From NCBI RefSeq assembly GCF_028680575.1, contig NZ_JAPCKI010000003.1:124001-188000 (forward strand): a stretch of 64,000 bases of DNA, read 5' to 3'. The position numbers were made by a program, and so were the translations under genes. Under the pieces are notes generated by a model. It had not been told where the DNA came from. It saw nothing but the letters and a program-made list of their open reading frames with translations, and did no database searches. Each line of letters opens with the position of its first letter. Position 1 is the stretch's first letter. This stretch comes from Acidovorax benzenivorans. GTDB lineage: Bacteria; Pseudomonadota; Gammaproteobacteria; Burkholderiales; Burkholderiaceae_C. This document shows positions 20,101-26,998 of the stretch, piece by piece.

Positions 20101-23100
20101 TCTACAGCTACGACAACCAGACCGACACCAAGGACCTGGGCACGCTGTGTAGCGGCAAGAGTGACGCGCGCGGCCTGTTGCTGTGCGAATCCAAGCTCGA
20201 CGAGGCGGGCGAGGTGGAGCTGGTGGTCACTGCCACCGACAAGGACGGCAACACCAGCGTGGCCGCGTCGTCGGTGTGGGTCACGCGCCAGGGCGAGCTG
20301 TGGTTTGGTGGCGAAGACCACGACCGTATCGATCTGCTGGCCGAGAAGAAGAGCTACCAGCCCGGCGAGACCGCCAAGTTCCAGGTGCGCATGCCGTTCC
20401 GCTTTGCCACGGCGCTGGTGGCGGTGGAGCGCGAAGGCATCATCGACACGCAGGTGGTGCAGCTCAACGGCCAGGACCCCACGGTGAGCCTGAAGGTGTT
20501 GCCCGATTGGGGCCCCAACGTGTACGTGAGCGTGCTGGCCCTGCGTGGCCGCTTGCGCGAGGTGCCGTGGTACAGCTTCTTCACCTGGGGCTTCAAGGCG
20601 CCGCGCGAGTGGTGGACCTCGTTCTGGTACGAAGGCAAGGAATACCAAGCGCCCACGGCGCTGGTGGATCTGTCCAAGCCCGCCTACCGCCTGGGTGTGG
20701 CCGAAATTCGTGTGGGCACGCAGGCCCACCAGATCGATGTGAAGGTGACGGCAGACAAGGAGAGCTACGCCGTGCGCGGCAAGGCGCAGGTCACCATCAC
20801 CGCCACGCTGCCCGGTGGCAAGCCCGCTGCCAATGCCGAGGTGGCGCTGGCCGCTGTGGACCAGGCCCTGCTGGAGCTGATGCCCAACAACAGCTGGAAC
20901 CTGCTCGAAGCCATGCTGCAGCGCCGCAGCTGGGGCGTGGAGACATCGACCGCACAGATGGAAATCATCGGCCGCCGCCACTACGGAAAAAAGGCCGTGC
21001 CCGCAGGCGGTGGTGGCGGCAAGGCGCAAACGCGCGAGCTGCTGGACACGCTGCTGCTGTGGGAGCCCGCCCTCAAGCTTGACGCCAACGGCCAGGCCAA
21101 GGTGACCGTGCCGCTCAACGATGCACTGACCACCTTCAAGATCGTGGCGGTGGCCGATGCGTCCACGGGCCTGTTCGGTACCGGCAGCACCAGCATCCGC
21201 GCCACGCAGGACCTGCAGATCATCAGCGGCCTGCCGCCGCTGGTGCGCGAGGACGACCAGTTCCGCGCGCAGATCACGCTGCGCAACACCACCAAGGCCG
21301 CCATGAAGGTGGAGGTGGCACCACGCGCCACGCTGCTGGACCTGAAGCCACAGACCATCGACATCCCGGCCGGAGAGGCGCGCGAGGTGGCTTGGGATGT
21401 GACGGCCCCCGCGCAGCTGGCGCAAACGCGCGCCGAGGCCATCCTGTGGGAGATCGAAGCCAAGGACCAGGTCAGCGGTGCCCGCGACGCCCTCAAGGCC
21501 CGCCAGCGCATCGTGCAGGCGGTGCCGCTGACGGTGCAGCAGGCCACGCTGGTGCAGGTGGACGGGAGCTACAACCTCGATGTGAACCCACCCGCTGACG
21601 CATTGCCCGGCCGGGGTGGCCTCAAGATGTCGCTGCAGCCCAAGCTGGCCGAAGGCCTGCCCGGCGTGCGCGACTGGTGGGCGCGCTACCCGTTTGCCTG
21701 CCTGGAGCAAAAGACCAGCAAGGCCGTGGGCCTGCGTGATGGCGCGCTGTGGCAGACCGTGGTGGCGCAGTTGCCCACCTACCTCGACAGCGATGGCTTG
21801 GCCAATTACTTCCCGCCACGCGATGGCGACGCCAACCGGGGCAGCGACACGCTCACGGCCTATGTGCTGGCCGCCACGCACGAAGCTGCCAGCATCAACC
21901 CCGCGTTTGCCCTGCCCGATGAAGCCCGCGCGCCCATGGAGCGTGGCCTGATCGCGTTTGTGGAAGGCCGAATCCAGCGCAGCTTCTGGAGCCCGCGCAA
22001 GGACCTGGACATGCGCAAGGTGGCGGCGCTCGAAGCGTTGTCGCGCTACGGCAAGGCGCAGGGCCGCATGGTGAGCAGCATCACCATCGCGCCCAACCAG
22101 TGGCCCACGCACACCGTGATCGACTGGGTCAACGTCTTAAAGCGCGTGGCCGATGTGCCCGAGCGCGACAAGCGCCTGGCCGAGGCGATGCAGATCCTGC
22201 GCGCGCGCCTGTCGTACCAGGGCACCAAGCTCATCTTCAGCACCGAGCAGGACGACTACTGGTGGTGGCTGATGCAAAACGGCGACGTGAACACCGCCCG
22301 CCTGATGCTGGCCGTGATGGACGACCCCACCTGGAAGGACGACATGGGCCGCCTGGCCAACGGCTTCATCAGCCGCCAGCAGGCAGGTGCCTGGCACACC
22401 ACCACCGCCAACCTGTGGGGTGGTCTGGCGCTGGAAAAATTCAGCGCCAAGTTCGAGGCCACGCCGGTGTCGGGCACCACCAAGGCCAGCATGGGCGGCA
22501 ACACCGCCAGTGTGGACTGGAGCAAGGTTGATCGCGTGAAGGCGTCGGACGCCACCGGCGCGCCCAACCAGATCACCTGGTTTGGTGCGCCTGCATCGCC
22601 GGGCAACCTCAAGAACAACGGCATGTTCCTGCCTTGGGCAAGTGCGGCAGGCAAGGCGGGCGGCAAGGAGCAACTGGCCGTCACGCACCAAGGCCCAGGC
22701 AAGCCCTGGCTCACGCTGCAGTCGGTGGCGGCCGTTGACCTCAAGGCGCCGTTCGCGGCGGGCTATGCGATCAAGAAGACCATCACGCCGGTGGAACAGG
22801 CCAACAAGTCGCTGCCTGCGGGCCAATACACGCGAGGCGATGTGCTGCGCGTGACGTTGGAGGTCAATGCCAGCGCCGATATGACCTGGGTGGCCATCAC
22901 CGACCCCATCCCCGGCGGCGCCACCATCCTGGGCAGTGGTCTGGGCCGCGACTCCGAGATCGCCACGCAGGGCGAAAAGAAGAGCGGCGCAGGCTGGCCG
23001 GCATTCGAGGAGCGCAGCTTTGAATCCTTCCGCAGCTATTACGAGTACCTGCCCAAGGGCACGGTCAAGATGGAGTACACCGTGCGCCTGAACAACGCGG

Positions 23101-23201
23101 GTGACTTTGCGCTGCCGCCGAGCCGCGTCGAGGCCATGTATGCGCCCGAGGTGTTTGGCGAGTCGCCCAACGCGCGGGTGAAGGTGCAGGTGGCCAAATA
23201 A
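17199..23201 (+). CDS. Thioester alpha-2-macroglobulin family protein
   Basis: A periplasmic protease-trap protein of 2000 residues. A GGAGGGG ribosome-binding site precedes the GTG at 17199, giving a signal peptide that ends at GAQA/LQITSF. The usual lipobox Cys after the h-region is absent, so unlike E. coli ECAM it is probably soluble rather than lipid-anchored. Macroglobulin-like beta domains fill the N-terminal half (MG2-type region near FDRTLFRAGETVSMKHLLR). The thioester motif CLEQ is at residues 1501-1504 in the alpha-helical TED region, so covalent trapping should be possible. The C-terminus has a MG10/receptor-like domain. It is linked to pbpC two genes on, the classic partnership, in which PBP1C repairs wall damage where invaders breach the envelope. 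Confidence 0.93.
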   Translation: MNAKKWMLAASLCLVAWGAQALQITSFSPQGEVARVRQVVAKFDTAAVNFGDPKAPAPISLSCSDASVTKGTGRWTGEREWVFDFERDLPPGVRCTASVKPGFKSAAGAELTGAKSYQFNSGGPFVQNLRPNTYEQIDEEQFFVLFLNGAATTASVQANVWCTAEGVGERIPVRLIEGVQRAEILKGLGLEKDAARDPLSFATLACNRRFTSGSRMQIVFGKGVATPSGVANTVEKRFDFKVREPFSAEFSCERENAQAACLPIRPMMLSFNAPVPRKLAAAIRLKSGKETLKPQIDGGAEGAQADALVNSLQFSAPLAENTAFTIELPKDFKDASGRPLRNADNFPLKVSTGGMPPLAKFAAAPFGIVERFAEGPASDNPPALLPVTLRNVEAALRVQGLQAGVATATAPAGKVSTLKPRTDADIIAWFRKVQRYDSYVVDRKQARQDVTGPLPKVLDNDKDYVQSRMLSLLAGKGGVKTLDLPKPSSNDPRPFEVVGIPLTPGFHVVEIASQKLGASLLDDRHGEDRTMYVRTSALVTNLGVHFKLGRENAMAWVTTLDKGQPVQGATVRVSDCRGNELAQAVTDAQGIARVEGLSSEPPGCNSNSEEDGGQSYFVSARHKGVDGVEDMAFTWSDWQRGIEPWRFNVPTSRTPSPDERAHTIFDRTLFRAGETVSMKHLLRAETRQGFALSKSRPDTLVITHLGSGQQFTQPLAWRGTATGGLSAQSTFAIPPAAKLGVYQVELGGNGTVNGSLASGSFRVEEFRLPVLEGRIAPVEKKALVRVRSVPTDVQINYVAGGGAANLPVRVSALVRGKSLEFSDYDTFRFSPPRKREQSNANSDDEEATASQDARVIADKLPLTLDKNGAGKVTIDNVPQARQPQELLLEATYADPNGEVQTIRSTQALWPAGVVAGIKTEGWVSARQKIRFQALALQHNGKPAADTSLQVQAMARITTTTRKRMVGGFYSYDNQTDTKDLGTLCSGKSDARGLLLCESKLDEAGEVELVVTATDKDGNTSVAASSVWVTRQGELWFGGEDHDRIDLLAEKKSYQPGETAKFQVRMPFRFATALVAVEREGIIDTQVVQLNGQDPTVSLKVLPDWGPNVYVSVLALRGRLREVPWYSFFTWGFKAPREWWTSFWYEGKEYQAPTALVDLSKPAYRLGVAEIRVGTQAHQIDVKVTADKESYAVRGKAQVTITATLPGGKPAANAEVALAAVDQALLELMPNNSWNLLEAMLQRRSWGVETSTAQMEIIGRRHYGKKAVPAGGGGGKAQTRELLDTLLLWEPALKLDANGQAKVTVPLNDALTTFKIVAVADASTGLFGTGSTSIRATQDLQIISGLPPLVREDDQFRAQITLRNTTKAAMKVEVAPRATLLDLKPQTIDIPAGEAREVAWDVTAPAQLAQTRAEAILWEIEAKDQVSGARDALKARQRIVQAVPLTVQQATLVQVDGSYNLDVNPPADALPGRGGLKMSLQPKLAEGLPGVRDWWARYPFACLEQKTSKAVGLRDGALWQTVVAQLPTYLDSDGLANYFPPRDGDANRGSDTLTAYVLAATHEAASINPAFALPDEARAPMERGLIAFVEGRIQRSFWSPRKDLDMRKVAALEALSRYGKAQGRMVSSITIAPNQWPTHTVIDWVNVLKRVADVPERDKRLAEAMQILRARLSYQGTKLIFSTEQDDYWWWLMQNGDVNTARLMLAVMDDPTWKDDMGRLANGFISRQQAGAWHTTTANLWGGLALEKFSAKFEATPVSGTTKASMGGNTASVDWSKVDRVKASDATGAPNQITWFGAPASPGNLKNNGMFLPWASAAGKAGGKEQLAVTHQGPGKPWLTLQSVAAVDLKAPFAAGYAIKKTITPVEQANKSLPAGQYTRGDVLRVTLEVNASADMTWVAITDPIPGGATILGSGLGRDSEIATQGEKKSGAGWPAFEERSFESFRSYYEYLPKGTVKMEYTVRLNNAGDFALPPSRVEAMYAPEVFGESPNARVKVQVAK
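17536..17561 (-). repeat. Possible partial copy of the interspersed repeat inside the macroglobulin gene
   Basis: GCGCTAAAAGCTATCAG followed by TTCAATAGC aligns with the reverse complement of the copy at 61471 (GCGCCACCAGCTATCAA, TTTAATAGT). It is a small AT-rich patch in a GC-rich gene and encodes part of GAKSYQFNSGG. It is short enough that coincidence cannot be excluded. Confidence 0.35.
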
Positions 23202-23256
23202 GCTGCAACACCACCATGCCCCGCCACGTCCACCGTCCACCCCAGGCCCGCACGCC

Positions 23257-23625
23257 ATGAGCCTCAGCGTCTTTGTGGAGCTGCGGTTCTGGCTGCTGGT
23301 GGGGTTCTCGCTGGTGCTGCCGGTGGGCATCTATGCGCTGCTGCTGGTCACCCGGTCGATCTCGCGCTGGGCGGTGCTGGGGTTTGGGGTGGCGCTGGTG
23401 TTCATTGCGGGCGTGGATGTGTATCTGTTGCAGTCCATTGCCGCGCAGGCCAAGAGCACGCCGTCGCTGGCCGATGATGCGTGGTTCAGTTCCGAGCTGA
23501 CGATTGCGCTGTACCTGCTGCCGGTGGTGTTCGGCGGCATCGGGGTCAACCTGATCTCGCACGTGCTGCTGCGCCACCTGACCGAGGCCGAGGGGCGGTT
23601 TGATCGTGAGCACTCCGATCGCTGA
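23257..23625 (+). CDS. Small three-helix membrane protein, unknown function
   Basis: A 122-residue protein with three hydrophobic segments (about residues 7-30, 38-62 and 82-105) and a charged C-terminal tail ending FDREHSDR. I do not recognise a named family. It lies 55 bases after the macroglobulin gene and ends 55 bases before the methylglyoxal-synthase-like gene, so it is probably in the macroglobulin-pbpC transcription unit. Its membrane location would suit an accessory to envelope maintenance, but that rests on position only. Confidence 0.7.
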   Translation: MSLSVFVELRFWLLVGFSLVLPVGIYALLLVTRSISRWAVLGFGVALVFIAGVDVYLLQSIAAQAKSTPSLADDAWFSSELTIALYLLPVVFGGIGVNLISHVLLRHLTEAEGRFDREHSDR

Positions 23626-23680
23626 GTCGTTAGGGGCTTACGATGCTCCGATCCCTTCGTTTTCAGAAAGTCAACCCGCC

Positions 23681-24550
23681 ATGATCCTGGGTCTCGCTGC
23701 CAACCGCCTGCACCACCTCACCGAAGATGCGGCGCTCTTTTCCTGGCTGCGCGCCTGCGAGGCTGGCATCCGGGAACTTCAGCTGGGGCTGCACGCCGTG
23801 GGCCGTACGCACGATGCCATCGTCGCTGCGGGCATGCTTCAGGGGTACCGCCCGCTGGTGCGCTACCCCTACGGGCGAGAAGGTGGGTTGATGAAAGTGG
23901 TGGCAGAGGTGGTGGGCATGGGGGAGGGGCGCACGCTCGATGGCGCGATTTACCTCACCGACCCCGTGGACCCTTCTTCCATATTCCCTGAGGCGCTGGC
24001 CCTCAAGCGGCAGTGTGTGATCCATGGCAAGCCGTTTCTCTCCACCGTTGCCAGCGCACGCGACTGGATCGAGATGGAGCGTATCCACGCCGGGCTGCCG
24101 CGCGACCCGCAGGCCGACCGGTTTTATGACCACGGCACCCAGACGTTGGCCCTGATTGCGCACGACGCGTGCAAGCAGGCCATGCTCGACTTCGCCGATC
24201 ACAACTTTGATGTGCTGTCGCAGTTTCGCCACCGGGTGGCCACCGGCACCACGGGCCAGCGACTGAACGCCCTGGCGTGGAGCAAGGGCTGGCCTGAGGG
24301 GCAGCCGTGGGTGCAGCGTTTTAACAGCGGGCCGCTGGGGGGCGATGCGCAGATTGCCGACCTGGTGCTGGAGCGCCGCTGTCACCGCGCCGTTTTTTTT
24401 GAGGACCCGCATGTGGCGCGCCAGCACGAGGCCGACATCCAGCTGCTAGAGCGCGCCGTGACCACCACCACGCACGATGCGGTGTGCGTCACCGTGCCAG
24501 CCTTGGCGCAGCGTTGGTGCGACGCCGTGCGCCTGCGCGCAGCGCGCTGA
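23681..24550 (+). CDS. Tandem methylglyoxal-synthase-like protein
   Basis: A 289-residue protein that looks like two methylglyoxal synthase (MgsA) folds in a row. The C-terminal half keeps the MgsA pattern: AHD at 160-162, TGTTG at 188-192, GPLGGD at 217-222, D242 in FFEDP, H249 and D252. It could therefore turn dihydroxyacetone phosphate into methylglyoxal. The N-terminal half follows the same outline (LGLAANRLHH, then YLTDPVDPSSIFP, then KPFLSTVASARDWI) but has lost the His-Asp and GGD residues, so it is probably non-catalytic. The ATG at 23681 is preferred over a TTG at 23600 that would overlap the preceding gene. The macroglobulin-pbpC context is unexpected. Confidence 0.78.
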   Translation: MILGLAANRLHHLTEDAALFSWLRACEAGIRELQLGLHAVGRTHDAIVAAGMLQGYRPLVRYPYGREGGLMKVVAEVVGMGEGRTLDGAIYLTDPVDPSSIFPEALALKRQCVIHGKPFLSTVASARDWIEMERIHAGLPRDPQADRFYDHGTQTLALIAHDACKQAMLDFADHNFDVLSQFRHRVATGTTGQRLNALAWSKGWPEGQPWVQRFNSGPLGGDAQIADLVLERRCHRAVFFEDPHVARQHEADIQLLERAVTTTTHDAVCVTVPALAQRWCDAVRLRAAR

Positions 24551-24574
24551 TGGCACTTTCATTTCTGTGCGTTT

Positions 24575-26914
24575 GTGTTCCTTCCCTTCGCTTTCTTCTT
24601 CACCTTGCGCATGCGCACACAGGCCGCCGCTTTGGTGCTGGCGGCCTGCGCCTCGGGCGCTTGGGCCATTCCCATGTTTGACGAGGTGCGCGCGGACTTC
24701 AAGCCCTCGGACACCCTGATCCTCTCGCGCGAAGGCGAAGTGTTGCAGCGCCTGCGCACCGATGTCACGGTGCGGCGCGGCCAGTGGGTGCCGCTGGCCG
24801 ATGTGTCGCCCGCGCTGCGCCAGGCGCTGGTGCTGAGCGAGGACAAGCGTTTTTTTGAACACAGCGGCGTGGACTGGCGTGCTGCGTCGGCCGCAGCCTG
24901 GGGCAACTTGTGGAACCAGCGCACGCGCGGGGCCAGCACCATCACCATGCAGCTCGCGGGCCTGCTTGACGGGGACTGGCGCCAGGGACCGGGGGGCCGC
25001 ACCGTGGTGCAAAAGTTGGGCCAGACGGTGGCGGCCCAGGTGCTGGACCGGCGCTGGCGCAAGGACCAGATCCTGGAGTCCTACCTCAACCTCGTGCCGT
25101 TTCGCAGCGAGCTGGTGGGCATTGATGCCCTGAGCCGCACCTTGTTTGGCAAGGCGCCCCATGGTCTGGACGACCGCGAGGCCGCGGTGGCCGCAGCCCT
25201 GGTGCGTGCGCCCAATGCCCGGCCTGCGCTGGTGGCGCAGCGCGCCTGCGGGGTGCTGCGCGACATGCAGCAGCGCCCCGGTGCCAAGGCGGTGCGTGTG
25301 GACTGTGATGCGCTGGACCTGTTCACCACCGCCGCGCTGCAGCGCCGCGCGTTCGACGCGAGTGAAGGCGTGGCGCCACACTTTGCGCGTTACCTGCTGC
25401 GCCAGCGCTTCAAGGATGGGGCGGTGCCCGAACGGGTGACCAGCACGCTGCGCGCGCCGTTGCAGCGGTTTTCCATGCAGAGCCTGCAGCAGCACCTGCG
25501 CGAGCTGCGCGGGCGCCATGTGGAAGACGGCGCGGTGCTGGTGCTGGACAACGCCACGGGCGCCGTGCTGGCCTGGGTGGGGTCATCCGGCCAGCTCAGC
25601 CAGGCCAGCGAGGTAGATGGGGTGCTGGCGCTGCGCCAGCCGGGCTCCACGCTCAAGCCGTTCTTGTACGCCCAGGCGATTGCAGAAAGGCGGCTCACGG
25701 CAGCGTCGCTGGTGGAGGACTCACCCGCGCAGATCACCACGGCTGGGGGGCTCTACATTCCGCAGAACTACGACCGCCAGTTCAAGGGCTGGGTGTCGGT
25801 GCGCACGGCGCTGGCGGCGTCGCTCAACGTGCCGGCGGTGCGCACGCTGGTCATGGTCACGCCCGACGCGTTCCACCGCCAGCTTGGCGCTGTGGGTTTG
25901 CCGCTGCGCGAGAGTGGCGACTACTTTGGCTATAGCCTGGCACTGGGCAGCCCCGAGGTGCCGCTGCTGCACCTGACCAATGCCTACCGCACGCTCGCCA
26001 ACGGCGGGCGGGCCAGTCCTGTTGCAGGTACGCTGGCCAACGGTGGGCGGCTGAGCGCCGTGGCGCTGGCCGATGCCAAACCCCGCTTCACTCCCGCCAT
26101 CGACGCGCACGCCGCCTTCGTCGTGGGCGACATCCTGTCGGACGGCAATGCACGCGCACGCACGTTTGGCACCGACAGCGTGCTGGCCACGCGCTTCTGG
26201 TCGGCCGTGAAAACCGGCACCAGCAAGGACATGCGCGACAACTGGGCCGTGGGCTGGTCCGAGCGCTACACCGTGGGCGTGTGGGTGGGCAACGCCAGTG
26301 GCGCTGCGATGCACGAGGTCAGCGGTACCAGCGGCGCAGCGCCCATCTGGGCGGCGGTGATGGGTTTTTTGCATGCCCGCGAGCCCAGCAGGGCGCCCAA
26401 GGCCCCTGCGGGCCTGGCGCGCGCGGCGGTGCGCTTTGGCCCGGGGCCGCTGACCTCCGCAGGCAGCCCCCAGCCGCTGGAGGCCGCGCGCGACGAATGG
26501 TTTGTACCCGGCACGCAACAGGTTTTGTTTGCTATTGATTCAATAGCTGCTGAGCCATACTTTACGGGCACATTTGACCAAAAAACCTCTAAAAATTCTG
26601 CATACACACCCGCACCGCTTGCAGCGGGTGCTCCGGCTCGCATCACTGCCCCTGCATCCGGTACGGTGATTGCGCTGGACCCGGACATCCCGCCCACACG
26701 CCAGCGCCTGCAGTTCACCGCCACGGGCGACGCGGTGCAGTGGCGGCTGGACGGCAAACCCTTGGGCCGTGGACACCGGGTGGCGTGGCTGCCCTGGCCT
26801 GGGCGGCATGTGGTGCAGATCACCAACGCGCAGGGCAAGGTGCTGGACGAGGTGCGGCTGGAGGTGCGTGGCGCCGGTGTGGTGGCCGCGCCCGCCCGGG
26901 CTGGTGCGCATTGA
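24575..26914 (+). CDS. pbpC: Penicillin-binding protein 1C (transglycosylase-transpeptidase)
   Basis: A bifunctional peptidoglycan synthase of 779 residues counted from the GTG at 24575; an ATG at 24611 would remove 12 residues. After a signal anchor, the GT51 domain shows the catalytic Glu of SEDKRFFEHSGVD (E89) and the GASTITMQ motif. The transpeptidase domain has PGSTLKPF (S358, K361), the SLN motif and KTGTS (K546). A C-terminal BiPBP_C-like beta domain follows. Between the transpeptidase and C-terminal domains, about residues 652-672 are encoded by an in-frame copy of the interspersed repeat. Partnership with the upstream thioester macroglobulin is well known for this class. Confidence 0.93.
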   Translation: MFLPFAFFFTLRMRTQAAALVLAACASGAWAIPMFDEVRADFKPSDTLILSREGEVLQRLRTDVTVRRGQWVPLADVSPALRQALVLSEDKRFFEHSGVDWRAASAAAWGNLWNQRTRGASTITMQLAGLLDGDWRQGPGGRTVVQKLGQTVAAQVLDRRWRKDQILESYLNLVPFRSELVGIDALSRTLFGKAPHGLDDREAAVAAALVRAPNARPALVAQRACGVLRDMQQRPGAKAVRVDCDALDLFTTAALQRRAFDASEGVAPHFARYLLRQRFKDGAVPERVTSTLRAPLQRFSMQSLQQHLRELRGRHVEDGAVLVLDNATGAVLAWVGSSGQLSQASEVDGVLALRQPGSTLKPFLYAQAIAERRLTAASLVEDSPAQITTAGGLYIPQNYDRQFKGWVSVRTALAASLNVPAVRTLVMVTPDAFHRQLGAVGLPLRESGDYFGYSLALGSPEVPLLHLTNAYRTLANGGRASPVAGTLANGGRLSAVALADAKPRFTPAIDAHAAFVVGDILSDGNARARTFGTDSVLATRFWSAVKTGTSKDMRDNWAVGWSERYTVGVWVGNASGAAMHEVSGTSGAAPIWAAVMGFLHAREPSRAPKAPAGLARAAVRFGPGPLTSAGSPQPLEAARDEWFVPGTQQVLFAIDSIAAEPYFTGTFDQKTSKNSAYTPAPLAAGAPARITAPASGTVIALDPDIPPTRQRLQFTATGDAVQWRLDGKPLGRGHRVAWLPWPGRHVVQITNAQGKVLDEVRLEVRGAGVVAAPARAGAH
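26531..26580 (+). repeat. Interspersed AT-rich repeat, copy inside pbpC
   Basis: GCTATTGATTCAATAGCTGCT at the left and ACATTTGACC at the right match the ends of the repeat family. The middle is shortened and lacks the AGCGCT arms. It is in frame and adds a linker (FAIDSIAAEPYFTGTFDQ) between the transpeptidase and C-terminal domains. Confidence 0.65.
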
Positions 26915-26998
26915 CGGTGGCCAATCCGAGGAATACGGTGTGAATTCGGGCTAAGTCCCGGTTAAGGCGGTTGTTTAAAATAGTCGCAAACTATCCCT

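Noticed and set aside
16860..22112. Very long open frame (1750 codons) on the minus strand opposite the macroglobulin gene
   Set aside because: It is antisense to a well-supported gene, shows no domain motif, and is a by-product of high GC and codon bias. The same holds for long frames opposite argH (9557-11821) and arsA (6718-7626).
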